A stretch of DNA of 64,000 nt from Viscum album (lineage: Eukaryota; Streptophyta; Magnoliopsida; Santalales; Viscaceae). Position numbers and translations under genes: made by a program. The notes under the pieces were generated by a model, which saw only the letters and a program-made list of their open reading frames with translations, had not been told where the DNA came from and did not search any database. The stretch covers positions 534,474,394 through 534,538,393 of the forward strand of contig OY728143.1 in the NCBI GenBank assembly GCA_963277665.1. The letters run 5' to 3'. This document shows positions 1-12,915 of the stretch, piece by piece (position 1 is the first letter of the stretch; each line of letters begins with the position of its first letter).

Positions 1-2029
1 CGTTTTTTTTCACCTCTTCAATAATATCATAATCATAGAATATGAATAGTTTAGTGACATTTTCACTCTGATATAAATCATTAGGATGACAGTGGGAATG
101 ATGACATTGAGTGGGGGTGAAACAATATGGGATGAATATTTAATAATTTAAGTAGTTATCCCTTTTCTATAACTATGAAACTAATTCAATGAATGGTTAT
201 GTTTTATTTTTCACATTTAGTTAAAAATCATTCTTATAAAACAGTAAATCATAAATAACAAGATGACATTTTTAGGATTTCTTCTTTTTTGGTAGACTAT
301 GTCATCAATGTAAAGTGATTATTATCTGATTTGAACAAATATTTTCATATATTATCAACAAAATCATGAGAAATGTGATTTCCTCAAATTGATTCTCATG
401 AAACAAACAATATACAATGAAGGCTTTATGATTGAAGAACAACATGAAGGATATTGTTCTTCCCCTTCTCAACAGACCAATAATATATAATTGGTCTTCT
501 GATAGAATCCAATGAATATGATCAACTTCTAAAAATGCATAAATTTGATTGAAACCAAGGATATGTAGAAATCAAGTTCCAGATTTCCTCTTTTTCTCTA
601 ACCAATATTGTCTCAATATGATAAAAAAAGGAAGACTCATAACACTTCATCAAATAAAATATTAAGGACTAGATTTTATCAAGATTATTAATAAATATTA
701 TCTAAAACATTTAATGAAAATAAAAGATTTCAGATTATGGTTCCAAATTACCCATCAAATAATCATTTAGTTGATTATTCTTTTATTGATGTAGTCACAA
801 GAGAAATGAGTATTTCCTTCAATAAAATATTATAAAAATGTAAATCATGAAAAACAAAATATTATTTCATTAATATTAAACATTATTTCACTAAATTTCT
901 ATATCATTCATTAATACATGTTCATCCATATCTCAACTAAGCTTCACTTCATTCATCTATTAGAATATTTGAATGGTGATTTATTATTGTTCATTGGGTT
1001 TTCATAAACAGTATACATGGATCCTCATTAAAAACATTCCCATATAATAGACTCACTATTCAGTGTGTATGAAAGGTATTTATATTCATTTGTGTGAATG
1101 GGTCAGGTGATATCATTCTCTTTCAAAATAAAAATTCTTAAGAGAGCTATTTAGGAAAAAAACAAAGCATAGAACCATTAGATTCTATTGATAGAGTTAG
1201 ATCATCCTATATAAAAATTATACATTAAGTACGACATCAAGTATGTGGTTTGATCTGTACAAAATATGTGGGATGTGTATCACTTTATAAATAATAATGA
1301 TTCATGGATAAACATCACACAATATACGTGGGGATAATCATTTCTAAGCACAACGGATCATAGAACAAATTTATGTGAAATAAACATATTCTCATAGTTC
1401 ATCACAAAATGAAGATATTTTTTAAAACCTCTCTTTTCATGGTTTAATGGATTGTGTGTCCTCTTAGAATATGAGAATGCAGAGGGGCTTCAAAATGATG
1501 CATTATTATCTGTTAATAGAAAATATCTATCAATAGTACATCATATTTTCTAGAGACGAGTATATGCGTATTTATAGAAGATGTTACATGACCTCTCAAC
1601 CCATTTAAAAAACATGTTGAATTCAGAAATATCATTGTTATGAGACTCATTTAAATACATCTAAAAATATGTTGATTCCTGGAAATAAAAATTATTTTGT
1701 TATAATAATATTTATATGTTATTCTTAATATACCTCGATGATACTGAAAATCATGTCATCATCATAAATCCATATTCATCCATAACATGTGGATATTAAA
1801 ATTCATAAGATCATATCATATGAATTTGGATATATATACTAATAACTATCATCATTTTATTTTCAAATGAATAATGTAATAATCAAATAATGGCATGCAT
1901 GGAAGAAGAAGTTTTATCTAAGAGGCATCACATGTTTCATTCTCAAGATGGTATCAATCAATGGAGATGATAATACATGGTATAGACATGCCGCATTGAA
2001 CTAATGGTGTTAAAAATTGTTTTTTAGCA
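1..2029. other. Unassigned AT-rich intergenic DNA
   Basis: I see no convincing coding region, RNA gene or repeat boundary here. All reading frames are closed at short intervals. The base composition matches the decayed retroelement DNA further right, so this is probably also old transposon sequence, perhaps the continuation of the minus-strand gag scrap at 2030-2233. That is inference only. Confidence 0.4.
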
Positions 2030-2233
2030 TTAAAGGTTGAAAATTAATGAAATATTTATTGTACATCCATGATGGGTAGAATAATACGGAACTATTTCTA
2101 TTTCATATTTGGAAATGTTAGAATAGAACCTATGGAGGATTTCCCATATCAGATGTAACTTTTGCTGGAACATTATTAATGTGTCTTCCAATGGAAATGC
2201 TTTCTTGAGCCAGATAACGGTTTTGGATCCCAC
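2030..2233 (-). pseudogene. Possible Athila-like gypsy gag fragment
   Basis: A 67-codon open frame on the minus strand reads ...WLKKAFPLEDTLIMFQQ..., then a stretch with EILHRFY and YYSTHHG. The order of these pieces resembles the part of Athila/Tat-type plant gag where a K-FFP-x-TL-x-x-x-x-QI segment is followed by an E-x-x-x-x-x-WERF segment and a C-PHH motif. The WERF and CPHH residues are degraded. Downstream on the same strand, in closed frames, LLDKTSSS resembles the later KTP block. If correct, it is the only trace of a second gypsy clade in the window. Chance resemblance remains possible. Confidence 0.3.
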
Positions 2234-2239
2234 TCAATT

Positions 2240-5040
2240 ACATGAAATTCTATCATGGGTTATACCACACATGTTTTACCCACATTAGATCTGAACAGTT
2301 TCTATGTGTCTATGTGATCTCTTACTCCTAGTGTGTTGGTAGACTCGCCCCCACTATGCCCCCATGGATATCCTTTCATGGTCATGTTCCCATATGGTTT
2401 ATCCTTGTCTCCCAATATGTTTCAGTGGTCCCACAATGACATCCTTGGTTGTCCTAATGTTTTAATTAACGAAAAATATATACACACACATAGAATTAAC
2501 TATGTATCATATTGACAACACCAATGATCCCCCAACATATTCTTTAGGAAAACATGTTAATTTATTTTTATTTTTTCATGGCCATCATGTATCATCATGT
2601 AAATAAATATTTTTCTAATATTTATAATCTTAAATAATAATAAACTAATTAATAAATATCATTAAATGAATCATTCACATTGTTAATTATTATATAAAAT
2701 TGTATCCACAATATCTATAATAAAATAATTTCCTTCCTTTAGGTATTTTTTGTATTCTTTATTATTTCAATTTTGGTTGGGTGAGCTTCGGGCTTCTTCA
2801 TAATAAAGATCATTTTCTGGGGGAAAAATAAATTCCTGGTTATTTTTTGTTATTATTAATGTAGTCAGGTATAAATGTGTAAATTGATTTAGAGGCTTAT
2901 CATCCAATATGAATAGAATTATGTTTTGTCTTGGAGGGTTTTTGTAGAATAATGTGTTGAGAAAATATTGTTGGAAACTATCATTTACTGAGTGGATTAC
3001 ATTACATGAATCTAATAGAGGAATGATTTTTTTAGTGTCATGATGGGTGTGAAAATATTATAAACCACGAAACTGTTATATAAAATAAAAACACTTATCA
3101 TGATTTATTTGTACACTAGATGATGTCATTTTCTTCTTATATATAATTCATGGGAGTTCAACCCGTTAATGGAATTCAAAACATTAATTCCATGGTTTTT
3201 GAGGTTCTCAACATGTTGCATGCCTAATTATTTATATTCTTGATCTGCATACTTCCCTTTCATATTGAAGTTCATTTTTGGTCAATTATGGTCGATCTAA
3301 ATACATCCATATTTCTATGTTCTATATTTTAATCCTATGTTTTTGGCATCATATGTCCATTATTAGTGTTCTTTCAACATTTTGTTTTTTATTCATAGTG
3401 GAGATGTTCGCTGCATTGTTTTTAAGAATCAGGATCACTTGGGGTTTTATATTTATCTTTTATAGTTTCTTATTATTAAATGCCTTTCTGATGCTGATCC
3501 ATGGTTTTCGATTATCAATTAGAAAATGCAGATAGGGTTGCATCATTATTTTTGTTGATATATCTAGGAATGTGTTTCTAATTCATGAATTTATAAATGT
3601 TATTGTTTACCCACAATATTTTCTCATTAAAATGGAATTTTTTTTATATAAAATGATTATTTATTAAATGTGATCATTTATTTGGATTTTTTTTGGAAAA
3701 AAATTCACATTTGGAACCTTTAGTACATTATGAATTGACGATTGGAACCCCTACTATTTGTGAATCCTCTAGGGATAAATTTTTTTTATTCACTAACTGT
3801 GGTATGAATCAATATCGGTTGGAACCAATGTATGAATTCCTTTTGATTCAATTATTTAATTTCATTATTCTGATATTTTATATCCTAGATTGTGTGATTG
3901 TTATTTTATACCTGGTTTATCTCGTGATGTTTTATTTCGTGGATATTTTATCATATGTTTAGTTTACCTCTTATCATTTATACTAGATATTTTCATATTT
4001 TTTCTTGGATATGGTTTGAATTTCTATAAATAAATTGAATGTTTAGAAATAGTTTTATTTTTTTATACTCTTTTATAAAATAGGTCATGTTTTATAGCAT
4101 GAATATATGAATTCTGGATGATATAACATGTATAGATTCTGTGGTGGTATAATACTAGTGTACTTTCTCACGAAATATTTTTCACTTTGGGGGGTGTAGT
4201 CAATGTTTTTTAGGAATATGGAAGATTAATGGAATCAGGTAGCATGATATGTTTTATTTTATCATGTTTCCATTACTGTGGGATGGATTAGAGGTAACAA
4301 ATTGACAAAAAGAAGCCTGATTAGTTTATTCTATTTTACCTTCATTTTATAATCATTGTTACATGAATCTATATTTTTTTATTTCCATTTCTTTCTACTT
4401 ATTTGAACATTTAATTTTATCTAGTTTTATAGTGTTCTTTTGGATTTTTATGTATCTCACCACATGGAAGACAATATTGGCTTACATTTTAGTTGAAACT
4501 AGTTGGTACATTTAAATTTGTTATAAAGGTGAATACCCAACATTAAGTGTTTTTATAATTTCCTAGGTGTGGTTTTGTGATTATTTAAATGTGAATTAGG
4601 ACATTCAAAAATCAGGAAGTAATTGTTGAATAGGGGTCTGGTTAGCTCACATTCATTTTGGAAAACAAGTTACCATGGCCATTCATTGATATTTTTAAAA
4701 TATTTTACTTAATGGTTTGTGTTATTTTAATAAACATGATATTGGGTTTATTGAAATTGGAATTATAATTTATAAGGGTTTCATACTTAGTTGATGAATT
4801 ATGAATTATGTTATTTTCTAATTATTTTATTGCATTGATATTAATAACTAATTTTGGCCCTAATATTTTGGAATCCTCTCATAATTTTATGATTGTTTAT
4901 TATGATTTTTAGTTTATTAAACCTATAATATATTCTCTATATCAATGTTAAGAAGCAATGATATAGGTTCTGTATGAAAATCATCCAGTTTCCTCTTCAT
5001 TATTTTAGTAAATAATATAAACTATTCGTGAACTGGTTCA
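2240..5040 (+). repeat. AT-rich 5' flank of gypsy II, probably LTR plus leader
   Basis: This stretch lies directly upstream of the plus-strand gag of gypsy II and has no coding region. The part at about 4070-4500 matches 34630-35050 in order, for example the block around CTGTGGGATGGATTAG against TTGTGGGATGAATTT, followed by the same T-rich run. That shows it is a dispersed repeat. I could not find a clean TG start or CA end, or a convincing primer-binding site. TGGTATAATAC at 4145-4155 is a weak candidate. The short open frames at 3278-3535 and 3693-3962 are hydrophobic T-rich translations without a family match. Confidence 0.35.
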
Positions 5041-5094
5041 AGATGGGATCAAGAACCCAAATCAATACCAGATCATGAAACAATATTTACAATT

Positions 5095-5720
5095 AAACAT
5101 CCACCTATCTTAAGAGGATTCAAAGGAACATGTGAATGTGAATAATGGTTTGAGAGAATTGAGAGGATATTCAACTATTTGATGAATCTTGAAGAATTGT
5201 AGTGGGTTGGGGTTCCCATGTATATGATTTAAGGACAAGGAAAGATATATTGGGACCCTATTGTAACATAAAATCTTCACAGGGATATATATTGGGTGTC
5301 TTTCATGAAAATATTCACTAATATTTTTATCTTGAGACATTATGTGGTTCCAAGACCCCATAGATTTTGACCATACAGGAAGAATATCTTACCATTATAG
5401 AGTCTTCCAACCATTTTTCTGAGCTAGTACCCTTAGAATATGAGATAGTCATCATTGATTACCTGAAGGATTAGATGATTGAGTTGGGCTTATGGGACGA
5501 TATTCCACGATCATTAATTATTCTATTCCTTTAGACCATTGTACATGTAGTTTATCATTAAAAATTTCCATATTCTAGAATAGATTAATGAGTTAGACTC
5601 TGAGGCACTTCAGTGGGTAGTATTGTTATCCAGTTTATATCGACATGCCAGAAAATGATGCAATAAGGTATCTATTTATCTTCAAGTCCAGTTTTTGGGA
5701 CATAATATGGAAATAAGTAA
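5095..5720 (+). pseudogene. gag remnant of gypsy II
   Basis: The translation reads HPPILRGFKG, then WFERIERIFNYL with a stop between. This matches the capsid block PPTFxGxxDPxxAxxWLxxIExIFxxM of plant Ty3/gypsy gag. The later part is badly broken and only its position supports it. Gag would form the virus-like particle in the cytoplasm. The protease begins about 350 bp downstream, as expected after a nucleocapsid region, but I could not read a clear CCHC zinc knuckle. Premature stops rule out a product. Confidence 0.5.
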
Positions 5721-6072
5721 GTTGTTTGCTATATTTTTTTGGAGTTTCCAAACCAATAATAATGACGTATAGGATCCAAATACTACATAAATTTGGGTAA
5801 ATTATAACCATCAGAAGCTATTGTTTTTATATATGTCCGAAGGAATCATAGATTGATCTAGATTAACCTAAGGATCAAAGGTCATACACATGATTCCAAG
5901 GAAGGTGGGTCTTATCTTTAGGCTCTGAGGAATGTTATTAGGTATTTTTTATCTTAAATAGGATCATTGATATGTCACATTTATCTGGAAGAGAATGCAA
6001 CATAGGAATATGGTGTAGAGTCATTCCATCATAGAGGTACAATGTTTAATTTTTCTTCATTTGATTCTATCT

Positions 6073-6125
6073 TTGATTGATACAGGTTTTACATATTCAT
6101 TTATAACATCAAATTGTGTTGAAGT
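6073..6125 (+). pseudogene. Aspartic protease motif of gypsy II
   Basis: An in-frame run LIDTGFTYSFITSNCVE matches the retropepsin block LIDTGSTHSFISxxCV of plant Ty3/gypsy elements. The catalytic Asp-Thr-Gly is preserved, and the following Ser and His are changed to Phe and Tyr. It lies between gag and the start of the reverse transcriptase, where this enzyme is expected. Only this core is readable. Confidence 0.75.
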
Positions 6126-6507
6126 GTTATTAATGTGTTCAAATCTTATCTTTTTTTGTTGGATAATTACAATCATTTGATAAAGTGGTCTGAACAAGAT
6201 TTCAAGTTCCGAGCATGTCGAGTGATGATGGTAAAAACTAAGGTGGATTGAAACTTTCAGTGACTGACCTTGTCATCATTATTGTCATTATGTATATATA
6301 TTGGATGATAAATTTCATTAACCAGGTAGACAATTATTATTGTCAGTTTTAGTTCCTATATGTGAATGGGGATAGTTATGTTTTTAGGGATACTTGGACT
6401 CTACATTGGGATGGGCCGGGAATATTGTACTTTATGCTACGGTAATATTATACTAGTTTTTATAGTTTTTTTATGTTTTCGACCCTAGATTTTGTAGTCA
6501 ACTACCC

Positions 6508-7300
6508 GTGGTGGTATATGAGTACACTAAGACCATAATATATTATTTTTCTAGTATACCATCACATAGATTGGTCCAGTTTTCTATAAGCCTATTTCCT
6601 AGTATGAAGCCCATTTCTATTCCATTTTATTATATGGAACCTACTAAGTTATTCATACATAATTGTATAGATCTTGAGGAAAATGTATTTATATAACCTA
6701 CCATGTTATACAAGGATTCAGCTATCCTATATTATATAAATTAATAAATGAACTATGGACATTAAATTTTATATTAAAAGTCTAATCATATGGCCATAAA
6801 GAACCAATATTCATTTCCAATGGCTAATGATTTCTTCTATTATATTAGATGGGTTTTTTTGGTTCTTTATCAGTTAGTGGTCAAATAGTTGATATTCTGA
6901 GATAGGGATATATCTAGGATATCATTTAAAATTAGCTGTGGGAATTTTGAGTCCCTCCTTATATGACTCAGACTAACTGACTCTTAATGAGTGTTTAAAT
7001 AATTTTTGAACTATATATTTCATATGTTATTTTGATATTGTTTTAGGGTGTTTTTGGATGAATGTTTGGATTTCCTCAATTCTAAGGTGGAGAAAAAATA
7101 ACATATGGATATTATTCTTAGAACATTTAGTGAACATATTCAATATGGTGAATTTCAAAATGAGTGTTTTTTATTTAAAATGTAAGTATTTTCCAGGATA
7201 TAATTTATTATAAGACATTCTTAGTGGTCATTGAAATGGTAAATTACTTTTTGACATACTATCGGCTAAGAAATATATCAATTATTTGAGGTTTCTATGT
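6508..7300 (+). pseudogene. Reverse transcriptase remnant of gypsy II
   Basis: The open frame 6508-6696 (62 codons) reads SIPSHRLVQFSISLFPS and then MKPISIPFYYMEPTKL. This matches the RT N-terminal block LPGIPPDREVEFSIDLxPGTxPISxPPYRMxPxEL. Further on, the frames give NHMAIKNQYSFPMANDFF, equivalent to [18 protein letters not shown], and then a DIS...SFKISCGNFE run equivalent to DIPKTAFRTRYGHYEF. The YxDD catalytic block could not be read. Reverse transcriptase copies the element RNA into DNA in cytoplasmic particles. The copy is frameshifted and dead. Confidence 0.75.
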
Positions 7301-7479
7301 TTTGGATGGTTATTGCATGTGGTTTGTTTCAGGCTTCTCTATTATTTAATCATAGATGAAGTCATTTAATTGTAAGCGTGAAATGATTGAGTTGAATGAC
7401 AAGTGACATTGATATTTTGAGGAACTAATGGTGATATTAACTTTATCTATAGTTTTGATTCTTAGAGAACTAGATTTTG

Positions 7480-7800
7480 GGATATGATGTTTCCTATTAT
7501 TCTTCTGGAATGGGATTTTGGTGTGTCTTGATGTATGGGATAAAGTTATAGCCTAAATATTACAATAGTTTATCCTATATGAGAATAAATACACACCTGA
7601 TGACATTGAGTTGTTAATAGTTATGCATGCACTCAAAAAATGGATTCACTGCCTCTATTGGGGATAGTTTACTAAATATTATAATCATATGATCATATTT
7701 TATATTTTCAAATAGAGGTATATAGACATTAATAATATATCCTTGTTAGATAATCTTTATATTTTAATTTTTATATTACTTATACTCATACATAAAGTTT
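7480..7800 (+). pseudogene. RNase H remnant of gypsy II
   Basis: Across two frames the sequence gives GMGFWCVLM, then ENKYTPDDIELLIVMHALKK and WIHCLYWG. These match [22 protein letters not shown] and [27 protein letters not shown] of plant Ty3/gypsy RNase H. The domain removes the RNA strand during reverse transcription. It sits downstream of the RT at the normal distance. The mutated residues and stops show long decay. Confidence 0.7.
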
Positions 7801-8159
7801 TCTGGTCACAGATGAACTGATTAAGAAATTATCAACAAAACAACCAAAGGAATCAGTGAAATATTGGTCCGTGGTGGTTTTATTACCAAGGTGATCATGG
7901 GAATTAAAAAATATAGTGGATCATATTTTTGGATTATATAAATGATGAATCCCAATTTTAATAGTAGGATTTGGTAAAATAGTTATATTTTAATAAGTTC
8001 CATAGATTTATTTAAATCCTTTATTATGGGGAGTCCATGAGTGAGTTCTCCCAATATCATAGTGGAGCATCATGTGTTTAAAAAATATCATTTCTTACTT
8101 TTTCCCCTAGGTAAGTGTTGATAGGTGGTGGATACTATTCTTCATAGTTTTTGAACCCA

Positions 8160-9175
8160 TGTACAAGATGCTTACTAGTTTATTTTATCCATTTTCTATT
8201 CCAGTAAAAAATTGGGATGATATATCTGTTATCTTCATCATGTGTTTTATATAACCTCATAGAGAGATAAATGTTTTACTGGTAATCATATATCATCTCT
8301 TGAAATTGGAAGATTTACTACCTATCAACGAGATTTTAATTTTTAGTATCCTGAATAATTGTTTCTCTGAGAGAATTTTAGGATTCATGGGGTTCCATGT
8401 GCCATTTTTTTAGAATGGACATGTGGTTAAAATCATAGTTTTATAAAAATTATTAGAAGGTTCTTTGATTCTATTTGAAATTGAGGAGAGAATATCATCC
8501 CTAGATAGATGTAAATTTATAGAGTCTTATTTATATTCTTGAGGATATTCCCTAGGATTATATGATTAATTTAAGTGGTTCTTTGAAAAATCTTATTCCA
8601 TAAATATAATATTCCAATATATATAGTAATCAGGCCTTAATCAAAATGTCACCATTAAAGGATTTAAATTGGATTCCACCGTGATATCTATAGTTCTAGG
8701 AATGGTTTGGTGAGCAATACTCTATTAGGCCCAGTCTTATTGAATATATTATAGAGAGGGTTTAGTTGATCCAAAAGGGATTGATAATGGAATAGAGTAT
8801 TCAAAAATCATATGTCGGCCTTTAATATTAGCTTCTAGAGTTTAATGTTAGTGATCTGGTCTTTATTAGTGTACCACGTCACTTGGGACATCATAGTTTT
8901 GGTAATCAGTTTTATTTTTTATTGAGGATAATGGTACCATTAAAATTTTTTTGTATGATGGGTAATGGTGTCTTATATTTTGGATATACCATCAAATTAA
9001 AATTCCTCCCATGATGTGGTTTATGTTTTTTATTATAGAAGGAATCAACCAGATCCTTCCATTTCGAATGAATGGGAGGATGTTTATCTTGATCCGGACA
9101 TCATTGTGGTTGAGAAACCAGATGAAATTATGGTTCAATAAGATATAGAGTTTCTTGGTAAATATAATTACTTTT
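8160..9175 (+). pseudogene. Integrase and C-terminal region of gypsy II
   Basis: The frames give PFSIPVKNWDDISVIFI, equivalent to PLPIPxWKWEDISMDFI at the start of the integrase core. Next comes WFGEQYSIRPSLIEYIIERV, equivalent to CWxEVGERxLLGPELIQxTTEKI, with QKSYV after it. Then LLEFNVSDLVFISV leads into a GNQF block, equivalent to DLEFxVGDxVFLxVxPxKG of the GPY/F domain. Finally, PDPSISNEWEDVYLDPDI is followed by VVEKPDEIMV, equivalent to the IPDPSHVI...VEEPVxI linker just before the chromodomain. The chromodomain end is absent because the element stops at the junction with gypsy I. Confidence 0.75.
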
Positions 9176-11156
9176 TTGAGTCTCATGAATCTATAGTTTT
9201 TCTGGTCTTGTGTAAAATAATAAACAAATTAAAAAAATAACAAGAAAACACCCCTCTCCCCAACTCTAAATACCACCACTCACCTCCTCTCCTCCTCACA
9301 CCTCTCAAAACATGACCATTGTGAAAATTATGCTCAAATATCCTCCAAATTAACCACATCCATATCTATGAGTTTTTGGAACGATAAAATACCAAAAATA
9401 ATTCCCAATATAGGTTCTCATGATAAAGGAATCAAGTGGTAAAACTCTATTACTTTTCTGTTAATTTCATTTCAAGTTCTTTTCTTTTCTATTTCTCTCC
9501 TCACTTGACCTTATCCAAGTGGAATGTGTACACCATAACCTATTATATACTATAATTTATATTTTTATGCAATAAAAATCCATCAAATAGCTTTTTGTGT
9601 CTATTTTACATTAAGAAGGAAGACATCATCTATGAGGTGTCGATCATCCACCTTCATTGACACCATGCTATAATATTTCAATTACAACTTAAACTCAATT
9701 CATTAAATCATTTTTATGGTTTAATTAGATTATTATATATCTATTGTAGATAATTTATTGTTTTAGAATCATTATTCAAACATTATATTAATTTAGTAAA
9801 CAAAATGAGTTCTATTTGATCGAAAACCGCCAAAATAAACCCAATAAATTATCATTAAAAATATATAAAATAATTACTCCTTATAATATAAAATAAAAAT
9901 ATACATAAAACCATTTTAAACTATATAATATCATCAATAAAATATAAGTTAAATTCTAGATAATTTCCACCACGTTATATGACATTCAGTCAATTTATAC
10001 AAGTGAACCATTAAAGAAACCCATGGAATGAAATGCTCCTATATGAAGAAATTGAATCTCTTATACCATCAAAAAGGCCATAAAAACCTAATAATTTTAT
10101 AATTAATCTAAATGTTACATAATTATTATTTAATGAATGTAATATGATTATCCAGATCACTAAGATCAAGTGAACACTATAATCATTGTTAGGAAAACAT
10201 TAATTTTTCTACACTCAAAAAAAATTATTATGAAAATCTTCTAGGTTCATTAATGGTTTTACCTAAAATATTATCACTTTTTTCATAAATTTCTCATTAA
10301 TATTTTCCATAATTTTATTAAAATTTTTTAATTATAAATTTTTTAAATGTCATTTATATATATATATTCACTTAAATTTCTACATCACATATCATCATAT
10401 ATGCCTATATTCTCTTATAAAATTTCATGTATTATTTTAATCCGTCATTTCATGGACACCATTATTATATTCACTTATGTTATTACTTTTCAACAAGATT
10501 ATGATCCCCTATTATTACCATGTGTAACACTTATTTTTTTTCATTTCCTATATATGATTGTTTGTGTGGAAAATATATTCAAGAACATGTTATAATGGGT
10601 TTTCCCATATATCACTTCAATTATTTTGGAAATTTTTAGTTTCATGATTCATTATGTGCAGCTATATGGGTGGATTTCCTTGACTCATGCTCAATGTGCA
10701 ACGATAATGGTGGTTATCCATCACTCATCCTCCTTTGTGTTAAAAAGGTCATTACTAATTCTAATGTCTTGATTTATGTTTATTCTTTATTATAATCAAT
10801 CCATTCTTATATGATCCCATGTTATGAATTTTTATATTTAATCATGTTCCATAAAATTTTAAAACATTTTTTACAACCATTTTACCCATATGGGAAGCAT
10901 TATTCTAAATTTCATTCCTTAAAAGGGCTTCTTACTAAACCCTTTTTCATGTTGTCAAATACAATATTAGGGTTCATTGGAAGTTATGAGCACATTATAA
11001 AGGATAAATAAAATATATTCTTTTTTTGGAATCATGATGTTTAATTATGTACCTAGTCTCCAAGACACAAAAATTTAAGATCCTTCTCGTGTAATTTGTT
11101 GTTTAATTATTCTTAAAATAATTTTATGTTATGTGTATTGTCATGGGCTGCTATTG
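9170..11156 (+). repeat. Left (5') LTR of gypsy I, truncated at its 5' end
   Basis: This pairs in order with 16993-19240: the C-rich block at 9249-9300 with 17069-17120, AAAGGAATCAAGTGG with GAAGGAATCAAGAGG (near 9425 and 17240), AAAATAAACCCAA near 9830 with 17650, and ATGATCCCATGTTATGA near 10811 with 18901. The C-rich block probably follows the promoter, since LTR transcription normally starts in this area, and a degraded TATA-like AAATACC precedes it. The right LTR extends about 790 bp further at its 5' end, so that part is missing here and replaced by gypsy II integrase sequence. Confidence 0.75.
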
Positions 11157-11157
11157 A

Positions 11158-11172
11158 TGGTATTAGGGTATG
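11158..11172 (+). other. Primer-binding site of gypsy I
   Basis: TGGTATTAGGGTATG matches the plant initiator-methionine tRNA PBS form TGGTATCAGAGCATG with three changes. It directly follows the end of the left LTR and precedes gag by about 0.5 kb, as expected for first-strand priming. Confidence 0.7.
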
Positions 11173-11689
11173 TGATACTTATTTTAAGATATTATGATTA
11201 TTGATCATAGGTAAGATCCATGGGGATAAGACTAAGTCTAAGAAAACAACCCTAAATTTTGGTATGCATAAGTAATGTTTTTTATCATGAAAATGAACGA
11301 CTGCCTAGATAATACATGTGGGCCTAGTTCTAGAACATATGTTCATAGAATTAACAACTATGAAAAGGTGTTTTGGTCCTATCATTGGTTAACATGGTAT
11401 AAAACAACAGACCTTACTCTATATATGTTATGACACTCTCAGAGGATATACATTTGTAAATTCACAAGCTCATTATGAACCATTATTAGGGGAACAAATA
11501 CCATAAGAGTGTATGATAATGAAATAATCCTTGGATAGTCTATACAGAACCATATGAATCACTTGTCCATATGTCAATTTATTTTGAAAGTTTATACTTT
11601 TTATGTTCTATGGTTCTTTTTATATAATCGTTATCAAAGTATTCAAGCCCACAAATTCCCCTTTATTTTCACAATTTATGGTGTGAAAT

Positions 11690-12760
11690 ATGAGAAGATG
11701 TTCCAATAATAAATGTGACATGAAATGGAAATATTTCTATGATGATATGCCAAATAGAATGGTAATGGTATCTCAAAACATTTTGATAATACATGCTCAT
11801 TTGGATTGGGTTATGAATAATAATGGAAATCAAGTGGAACACCCTCCTTCTCTTAAGAAAGATCAAGATGTCATCGAATAATTCAAGGGTAAAACCTGTC
11901 CCCTGATTAGTTGATCATTCAATGTCCTTCTCATAGAATAGTTGATTAATATCATTGAAAACATGTTATCTATCTTAAAATTCTTGGAAGAAGAATATTT
12001 TGTAATGGTTATCTATCGTTTATTGAGGAAGCTTATTAGTGGGGGTCACTGATCAAAAATTTGAATTCCAATAAAGAAATTTATTCAATTTATTAGATGA
12101 ATTCATTAAAAAGTTTATAGAAATTTATTTCCCCAAAATGTCAATCTCAAGAAGGGATGAAAGTTCCTTGGACTTATGTCGAAGGAAGATGAGTCTATCA
12201 AGGAATTTTATGAAAAATTTACAAGTCTTGAATGCTAGGACAATGTATTTATAATTAAAGCCAAATTAATGTCGGATATCTTGATCAATGGACAGATACC
12301 AAGTCTATGAAAATAGATGGTGACTCTATACATTGATGATTATGAGGAGATTTCCTATTGTTTCCTCATAGTATAAATGGAGTTCAGAGACTCAATTTTC
12401 TCATGGGCCTGATAAAAAATGGAAAATGTAGTATTATATGAGAATATCAGAAAAAAATCCCATGATGGGAATAAAAATTAATGTACCACATCTCTTCATG
12501 GTGGGAAGAAGAATACTGGTAACTGTGTAAATGAAACTAATAAATGCATTAAATAATGAAGAATGGGGAATCTAGATAAGAACTATCAAAAGGATATTAA
12601 AAATTCCACTAATGTGGAATAAGAATGGAAGGATAAAATCTACAATAATATAGTAGTTTAGTTTTTTGATTCCAAGGATCATGGGTATATTTCAAACCAA
12701 TACCCTCAGCCTAGGGTTATTGAAGGCAATGAACAAAAACCTCCAAAGAAATAATGACGG
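11690..12760 (+). pseudogene. gag remnant of gypsy I
   Basis: A 63-codon open frame opens the region. Later frames give YRNLFPQNVNLKKG, SIKEFYEKFTSLEC and DILINGQIPS, matching the gag pattern FxxKYFPxxxRxxKxxEF...SVxEYxxKFxxLxxY...FxxGLxPxIR. Near 12662-12705 the run FFDSKDHGYISNQYPQP looks like a zinc knuckle (CFxCGKxGHxxNQCPQP) in which the cysteines have become Phe, Ser and Tyr. Several stops interrupt the frame. The 0.5-kb leader before it has a block near 11315-11410 that resembles 30265-30360 in gypsy III. Confidence 0.65.
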
Positions 12761-12835
12761 GATAATGCTACTACGAATATTGAGGTGCTTTCTGAAAATG
12801 ATGTTGTAACGTGTACATTAGTTCTTCATTCAATA

Positions 12836-12915
12836 ATATAGAATTTGATATTTGATTCTGGTTCTATACATTCATTTATATCATTCATGTTTAGAATAAC
12901 TATTCAATAACCACC
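12836..12915 (+). pseudogene. Aspartic protease motif of gypsy I
   Basis: The in-frame run LIFDSGSIHSFISFMF corresponds to the retropepsin core LIDSGSTHSFISxxF of plant Ty3/gypsy. The catalytic Asp-Ser-Gly is intact. It lies 0.1 kb past the zinc-knuckle relic and 0.4 kb before the RT start, which is the normal gag-PR-RT spacing. The rest of the fold is not readable. Confidence 0.75.

Larger units (their letters stand above)
5040..9175 (+). mobile_element. Ty3/gypsy element II, internal region, 3'-truncated
   Basis: A chromovirus-type Ty3/gypsy internal region lies on the plus strand, with gag, protease, reverse transcriptase, RNase H and integrase remnants in the canonical order. Frames shift often, but conserved blocks of each domain can be read. 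The copy ends in the integrase C-terminal region and runs straight into the interior of the gypsy I LTR at about 9165-9180. The PPT and 3' LTR are missing, so its right end was lost by deletion or recombination. It cannot encode an active element. Confidence 0.8.

Noticed and set aside
3278..3962. Two hydrophobic open frames that look like small membrane proteins
   Set aside because: T-rich DNA yields Phe, Leu and Ile runs in any frame. They are in the non-coding 5' flank of gypsy II, with no conserved motif.
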